Source: Synechococcus sp. UW140 (lineage in GTDB: Bacteria > Cyanobacteriota > Cyanobacteriia > PCC-6307 > Cyanobiaceae). From it: a stretch of DNA of 64,000 nucleotides. The translations under genes were made by a program, and so were the position numbers. Where the stretch lies: contig NZ_UCOB01000012.1 in assembly GCF_900474295.1 (NCBI RefSeq), forward strand, positions 1-64,000, given 5' to 3'. This document shows positions 59,690 through 64,000 of this stretch, one piece after another. How positions within the stretch are numbered: the stretch's first letter is position 1; each line of letters opens with the position of its first letter. The notes under the pieces are model-generated. The model had not been told where the DNA came from. It searched no databases and saw nothing but the letters and a program-made list of their open reading frames with translations.

Positions 59690-61084
59690 ATGTTGATCCC
59701 GCTTGAGCTGGCCCAGCTCTCGGCGCAGCTGAGCGATCTCAGCAGCCACGACCTCGAGGTCGCGGAGACATTGATCGGGGTGATCCGCTTTCTGCTCATC
59801 TTCGTGGCGGCCCGCACCCTGGCAGAGATCCTGGTGCGGTTTCAGTTGCCCACGATCCTGGGGGAACTAGTCGCAGGCGTGATTATTGGAGCTTCCGGAC
59901 TCCATTTGGTTGTGCCTCCGGAAACCCAGGTTCATCTCAGTGAGAGTTTCAATACTCTCATCGCTGGGTTGGCTTCGATCCCACCGGAAACGATCCCGGA
60001 GATCTACAACGAAACATTCCCATCGCTGGAGGCGGTGGCCACTCTCGGCCTCTATGCCTTGCTCTTCCTCACGGGCCTTGAAAGCGAGTTGGATGAATTG
60101 GTGGCAGTTGGAGGTCAGGCTTTCACTGTGGCTGTGGCCGGTGTGGTGTTGCCCTTCGCCTTAGGTACCGCCGGTCTGATGCTCTTCTTCGATGTCGATC
60201 TGATCCCGGCAGTGTTTGCCGGTGCGTCGATGACTGCCACCAGCATCGGGATCACGGCCAGTGTTTTCGGTGAGCTGGGCTACCTCAAGACGCGAGAGGG
60301 CCAGATCGTGATCGGTGCTGCTGTGCTCGATGACATCCTCGGCATCGTCATCCTGGCGGTGGTGGTATCGCTGGCGGCTGGTGGTTCCTTTTCAATTGCA
60401 CCGATCCTGAAGTTGGTGGCGGCGGCGATCATTTTTGTGGTGGCGGCCATCGGTCTCAGTCGCACCGCAGCTCCAGCCTTTGACTGGTTGATCGACAAGC
60501 TCAAAGCCCCAGGTGAGGTTCTGGTGGCTTCTTTTGTGATTCTCTCCTTCAGCTGCTTCGCCGCCACGGCGATTGGTTTGGAAGCGGCATTGGGAGCCTT
60601 CGCAGCCGGTCTGATCCTCAGTGGTTCGAAGCACAATCACGCGATTCAGCAGGCAGTGCTGCCGATCGTCACCCTGTTCGCCACCATTTTCTTCGTGTTG
60701 GTTGGTGCCGGAATGGATCTCTCAGTGATCAATCCGCTCGATCCCGCAAGTCGTTCGGCACTGGTCGTTGCAGGTTTCCTCCTCGTGATTGCCATCGTTG
60801 GCAAGATTGCGGCCGGCTGGGCCTTTGTGAGTGATCAGCCCACGAAGCGACTGGTGGTCGGCCTCGGGATGATGCCCCGGGGCGAGGTGGGCTTGATTTT
60901 CCTTGGCTTAGGCACCAGCGCTGGTCTGCTCTCCCCTTCGCTGGAGGCAGCCATCCTGTTGATGGTGATCGGCACCACCTTTTTGGCTCCGGTATTGCTG
61001 CGGCTGGTACTCGGTGGTGACAAGCCCGACGATGGCGACAAAGTCGATGACACGGTCGCCGTTGATCCCGTTGGCCTGGTCTAA
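59690..61084 (+). CDS. Cation/proton antiporter (CPA2, KefB/NapA-like)
   Basis: 464 residues with about 12 membrane segments. Characteristic stretches: PTILGELVAGVIIGASGLHLV, LFLTGLESELDELV, GASMTATSIGITASVFGELGYL (the conserved discontinuous helix region) and AAVLDDILGIVILAVV, in which the Asp pair of CPA2 exchangers lies. GMMPRGEVGLIFLGLG is typical of Na+/H+ antiporters. No TrkA-N domain is attached. Ion not determinable. Start chosen by the AGGAG upstream. Confidence 0.9.
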   Translation: MLIPLELAQLSAQLSDLSSHDLEVAETLIGVIRFLLIFVAARTLAEILVRFQLPTILGELVAGVIIGASGLHLVVPPETQVHLSESFNTLIAGLASIPPETIPEIYNETFPSLEAVATLGLYALLFLTGLESELDELVAVGGQAFTVAVAGVVLPFALGTAGLMLFFDVDLIPAVFAGASMTATSIGITASVFGELGYLKTREGQIVIGAAVLDDILGIVILAVVVSLAAGGSFSIAPILKLVAAAIIFVVAAIGLSRTAAPAFDWLIDKLKAPGEVLVASFVILSFSCFAATAIGLEAALGAFAAGLILSGSKHNHAIQQAVLPIVTLFATIFFVLVGAGMDLSVINPLDPASRSALVVAGFLLVIAIVGKIAAGWAFVSDQPTKRLVVGLGMMPRGEVGLIFLGLGTSAGLLSPSLEAAILLMVIGTTFLAPVLLRLVLGGDKPDDGDKVDDTVAVDPVGLV

Positions 61085-61087
61085 TCC

Positions 61088-61417
61088 TCAGCTCTCATCC
61101 TGCTGCTGGCTGCTCGCCACCAGCAGAAAAAGGCTCCAACCCACCGTGATCAGTGCCAGGCTGGAGCCCCACCCAGGACCCAGGGTCCAGCTGAGCAACA
61201 GCTGCACGCCCAGCCCGACAGCGAAAGCCAGCAGCAGGCTGCTTGCCACAAGTGCCACCTGCTGCCAGCGATTGCTGAGTGGACCATCAATCAGGCTGGC
61301 TTCAAAGCGACCGAGTGGCTTGCTTAGAGGGAGATAGAGAGATAAGGCCCAGAACAGCGAGCCTCGCAGGATGTCCGGATCCTCAAGGGGGCCATAGCCA
61401 AGGGTGAACGCGTCCAT
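61088..61417 (-). CDS. Small membrane protein (109 aa), unknown
   Basis: N-terminal part FTLGYGPLEDPDILRGSLFWALSLY, then two hydrophobic segments (about 52-72 and 85-102). Conserved-looking, no recognised family. Converges with the antiporter gene (3 bases apart) and is divergent from the hydrolase gene. Confidence 0.7.
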   Translation of the reverse strand: MDAFTLGYGPLEDPDILRGSLFWALSLYLPLSKPLGRFEASLIDGPLSNRWQQVALVASSLLLAFAVGLGVQLLLSWTLGPGWGSSLALITVGWSLFLLVASSQQQDES

Positions 61418-61458
61418 GGCACAAGTGCTGGAGAGGCTCTATAGCATCACTGCCCCAG

Positions 61459-62490
61459 ATGGGATCTGTCGTGACCATGGCTCCAGAAAGGGTTCCGGAT
61501 CGAGATCACGATGGTGCTGTCGATGGTCACCTTGAGGATTTGGTCAGCCTGCGCCTCCCGGATGTTCGCCGCGATCACTGGACTCACCTCGGCCATGCAG
61601 TGCATTGCCTGTGTTGTGGACCGAGGGATTCAGATCCTGCAACAGCGGCGGCACAGAATCCTGCTGTGCTGTTGGTGCATGGCTTCGGTGCCTCCACCGA
61701 CCATTGGCGCCATAACGTTCCCGTCCTTGCATGCAGCTATGAGGTGCATGCCCTTGATCTCCTTGGCTTTGGTCGCAGTGCCAAGCCGGCAGGTCTCACC
61801 TACGGCGGTGCGCTGTGGCGTGATCAGCTGATGGCCTACATCCGCGAGCGGATTGGTCGCCCCACCGTGATTGTGGGTAATTCTCTGGGGGGTTTTGCGG
61901 CTCTTGCCGCCGGTGCTGCTCTTGGTGACGACTGCGCTGGTGTGGTGCTGCTGAATGCCGCCGGCCCCTTCAGCGATGAACAGAGGCAGCCCGAGGGGTG
62001 GGGAGCGATTGCCCGTAAGACCATTGGCATGGCCTTACTGCGAAGTGCCTTGCTTCAGAGGGTGTTGTTTGAAAACATGCGTCGTCCAGCCACGATCCGG
62101 CGCACCCTGAATCAGGTGTATCTCGACCCCACCAATGTCGATGATGAGTTGGTCGAGGCGATCCGGGTGCCCTCCTGTGACCCTGGAGCGTTTGGGGTCT
62201 TCCGCACCGTCTTTGACATCCCTAAGGGTCAGCCGCTGGATGAATTGTTCTCCCAGCTGCAAGCACCGCTCTTGCTGCTTTGGGGCATTCGCGACCCCTG
62301 GATCAACGCCGCCGGGCGGCGAGCCAGTTTTCAACGCCATGCGCCCGCGGCCACCACTGAAGTGGTGCTGGAGGCTGGCCACTGCCCCCATGACGAGGTG
62401 CCAGAGCAGGTGAATCGGGCAATGCTGGATTGGTTGCAGGGTCTTTCGTTCGAACGAACGGCAGCGCCAAACTTGGATGTCCCAAGCTGA
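61459..62490 (+). CDS. Alpha/beta hydrolase fold protein (paralogue of 267-1214)
   Basis: 343 residues. HGFGASTDHWRHNVPVL, nucleophile elbow VGNSLGGFAAL, acid in WGIRDPWIN and His in EAGHCPHDE form the triad. Cytoplasmic; substrate unknown. Shares many positions with the hydrolase at 267-1214, so they are paralogues. Its stop overlaps the ATG of the next gene (TGATG). Confidence 0.85.
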   Translation: MGSVVTMAPERVPDRDHDGAVDGHLEDLVSLRLPDVRRDHWTHLGHAVHCLCCGPRDSDPATAAAQNPAVLLVHGFGASTDHWRHNVPVLACSYEVHALDLLGFGRSAKPAGLTYGGALWRDQLMAYIRERIGRPTVIVGNSLGGFAALAAGAALGDDCAGVVLLNAAGPFSDEQRQPEGWGAIARKTIGMALLRSALLQRVLFENMRRPATIRRTLNQVYLDPTNVDDELVEAIRVPSCDPGAFGVFRTVFDIPKGQPLDELFSQLQAPLLLLWGIRDPWINAAGRRASFQRHAPAATTEVVLEAGHCPHDEVPEQVNRAMLDWLQGLSFERTAAPNLDVPS

Positions 62491-63398
62491 TGGCCATGAC
62501 GCTCATCCAGCAGTCCGCTCCCTATCCCCATTGGGAGTTTGTTCATCCCAGTAGCGGAGATTGCCTGCGGATCGTGCCTGAACGGGGCGGGTTGGTGACC
62601 GCGTGGAGCTGCGACGGTCGGGAGATGCTCTATTTCGATCAGACCCGCTTCGCTGATCCTGCCAAGAGCATTCGGGGTGGCATTCCGGTGTTGTTTCCGA
62701 TTTGCGGCAATCTCCCCGGGGATGTGCTTCCGGTGGATGGTGTGAATCACATCCTGAAACAGCATGGCTTTGCCCGGGATTTGCCTTGGAAGCTCCAGTT
62801 GCTTGAGGATCAGAGCGGTCTTCAGCTCACGCTCACAGATACCGAGCAAACGCGAACGGCGTTTCCATTCCCGTTTCAGTTGGTGATGGCGCTTCGGCCG
62901 CTAGCTCAGGCCCTGGAGATCACGACCACGGTGACCCATATGGGCCATGGCTCGGGGGCCATGCCTTTTAGTTTCGGTCTTCATCCTTATTTCAAGGTGA
63001 GTGATCTCGGCCGCACCCGCCTTGAGGGCCTGCCTGCTCGCTGTCTGAATCATCTGGAGATGGCGGAGGCGGACACGGCCCCGCAGTTGGCCCGCCTGCC
63101 TGAGGGTGTGGATTTCCTCTGTCGTGAGGCAGAGGGCCCGGTGACCCTCATCGATCAACGGGCCGGCATCAAGGTGCAGCTCGATCAGCCTGCACCGATG
63201 GATCTCACCGTGATCTGGACTGAGCCACCTCGACCCATGGTCTGTCTGGAGCCTTGGACTGGACCGCGGCAGGCGCTGATTAGCGGTGACCACAAACTGC
63301 AGCTTGCAGTAGGCGAGAGCATCGAGCTTCGCTGCACATACAGGGTTAGTGAAGTTGGAGGCTCAAGCAATGGGGACAGGCTTGGCCACGCCGGGTAG
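62490..63398 (+). CDS. Aldose 1-epimerase-like protein (galactose mutarotase superfamily)
   Basis: 302 residues from ATG 62490, which shares a base with the hydrolase stop; upstream codons of the frame overlap that gene and are dropped. Mutarotase features: RGGIPVLFPICGNLPGD, KQHGFARDLPWKL, the catalytic His in FGLHPYFKVSD and the C-terminal CLEPWTGPRQ. This form resembles the glucose-6-phosphate 1-epimerase group. Probably co-translated with the hydrolase. Its 3' end overlaps the convergent oxidase gene by 36 bases. Confidence 0.85.
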   Translation: MAMTLIQQSAPYPHWEFVHPSSGDCLRIVPERGGLVTAWSCDGREMLYFDQTRFADPAKSIRGGIPVLFPICGNLPGDVLPVDGVNHILKQHGFARDLPWKLQLLEDQSGLQLTLTDTEQTRTAFPFPFQLVMALRPLAQALEITTTVTHMGHGSGAMPFSFGLHPYFKVSDLGRTRLEGLPARCLNHLEMAEADTAPQLARLPEGVDFLCREAEGPVTLIDQRAGIKVQLDQPAPMDLTVIWTEPPRPMVCLEPWTGPRQALISGDHKLQLAVGESIELRCTYRVSEVGGSSNGDRLGHAG

Positions 63399-64000
63399 GC
63401 GGCCGCGGCTGAGTTGCTGCAGCGGATCGAACTGGCGCTTCACCGCTTCGATCAGGGGTCGTGATGGGGCGTCTGTCCAGGCCGGCAGAGTCTCTTCTGA
63501 AGGTTGGCTGATGGGCTGGATCAAAACGCTGAGTCGGCCCCCCAGAGCTGTCACGCGACTGCGCAGGGCCTGCACCTGCGCCCTTGTGCTGGCTTGATCA
63601 CTCCAGGCATCGCCGCAACCAGCCCCTGCAGCTAGGTTCCAATGCCAATCTCTCAGGGCTTGGGCCTCTTGGCTGCTGAATAGGGCTTGCGCTTGGCTGG
63701 GAGGCAGGCTGATTCTCAGCAGCCACTGCTGAGAATCTTCGTCGTCTGGGTTCGTTGGTCGTGCTGCAGGCGGTGGCAGGGGTCCATCCCAGGGGTGTCG
63801 TTCCGCCTTCAATCCGTGGGTCTCTGCGAGCGACTCAAGGCGATTGAGCTGGTCTCTCACCGCCGCGTCGCTGACGCTCGCAATTCCCGCCTGGATGCCC
63901 AGCTCCTGCTTGGGATCTTGCTGCCAGTTGAGCAGTTCGAGGGTGAGAGTGCTCGCGACCACCTCCGCTCGCCAGGCTTCGAGGGCATCCAGGGCTCCCT
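63363..64000 (-). CDS. FAD-linked oxidase, GlcE-like (partial, N-terminus outside)
   Basis: About 212 C-terminal residues; the frame stays open to the window edge, so the gene begins beyond it. The end AVKRQFDPLQQLSRGRLPG fits the C-terminal part of glycolate oxidase-type FAD subunits (DP-x-x-x-(F/L)-x-x-G-R-(L/F)), here GlcE. The FAD-binding PP-loop domain is not visible. GlcE works with GlcD and GlcF in glycolate oxidation, useful for photorespiration; partners are not in view. Confidence 0.7.
   Translation of the reverse strand, partial: GALDALEAWRAEVVASTLTLELLNWQQDPKQELGIQAGIASVSDAAVRDQLNRLESLAETHGLKAERHPWDGPLPPPAARPTNPDDEDSQQWLLRISLPPSQAQALFSSQEAQALRDWHWNLAAGAGCGDAWSDQASTRAQVQALRSRVTALGGRLSVLIQPISQPSEETLPAWTDAPSRPLIEAVKRQFDPLQQLSRGRLPGVAKPVPIA

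Overview
The window looks like part of the chromosome of a marine Synechococcus-type picocyanobacterium. It carries psaC, ndhS, rpaB, a group 2 type sigma factor end, glgP, thiC behind a TPP riboswitch, the acpP-fabF-tkt run, and several small proteins of the kind kept in picocyanobacteria. Most of it is dense, moderately GC-rich core genome with short spacers and many start/stop overlaps. I cannot name the strain from sequence alone.

Layout. 1-6971: end of a sigma factor gene, then a leftward block (RND pump, its lipoprotein adaptor, an alpha/beta hydrolase) and bioA. 6972-14619: an AT-rich island holding a complete type I style export machine: TolC-like outer membrane protein, HlyD-like adaptor and two different ABC transporter subunits that resemble the paired exporters of NHLM/NHLP peptide systems. 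14620-15041 is a non-coding looking junction. 15042-19363: a very GC-rich block with a gene remnant, a FUSC-type membrane protein, a small membrane protein, a second HlyD-like adaptor and a divergent second TolC. 19536-31789: mutY, a PfkB sugar kinase, tsaE, ahcY, dedA, ssb, mreBCD coupled to a solute-binding lipoprotein, rpaB, lysS. 31796-34743: a leftward ergothioneine-type operon (egtB, egtD and two small partners). 34859-41554: a degenerate protein kinase, smpB, then a tightly overlapped operon ruvB / TPR protein / M20 amidohydrolase / small membrane protein / HEAT protein. 41588-49321: TPP riboswitch and thiC, tkt, fabF, acpP, psaC, glmS. 49334-53260: a mannose-1-phosphate guanylyltransferase gene, rimM, ndhS, a K+ channel and rnc. 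53300-55181: a small AT-rich islet with two unrecognised secreted Cys-containing proteins. 55311-55798: rnpB and tRNA-Arg(CCT). 55894-64000: two small hypotheticals, glgP, a cation/proton antiporter, an alpha/beta hydrolase, an aldose epimerase-like protein and the end of an FAD-linked oxidase.

The most unusual part is the export island at 7.2-14.6 kb. The first ABC subunit keeps a C39 peptidase-like domain whose catalytic Cys and His are replaced, and its ATPase domain has lost the Q-loop Gln, the LSGGQ signature, the catalytic Glu and the switch His. The second subunit keeps most of these. No leader peptide, lanthipeptide synthetase or other cargo gene was recognised nearby, so what it exports is open. 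The two Cys-rich secreted proteins at 53-55 kb are the second candidate for something undescribed.

Limits: everything was read by eye. Family names rest on recognised motifs and order of genes. No database search, structure prediction or RNA folding was run.
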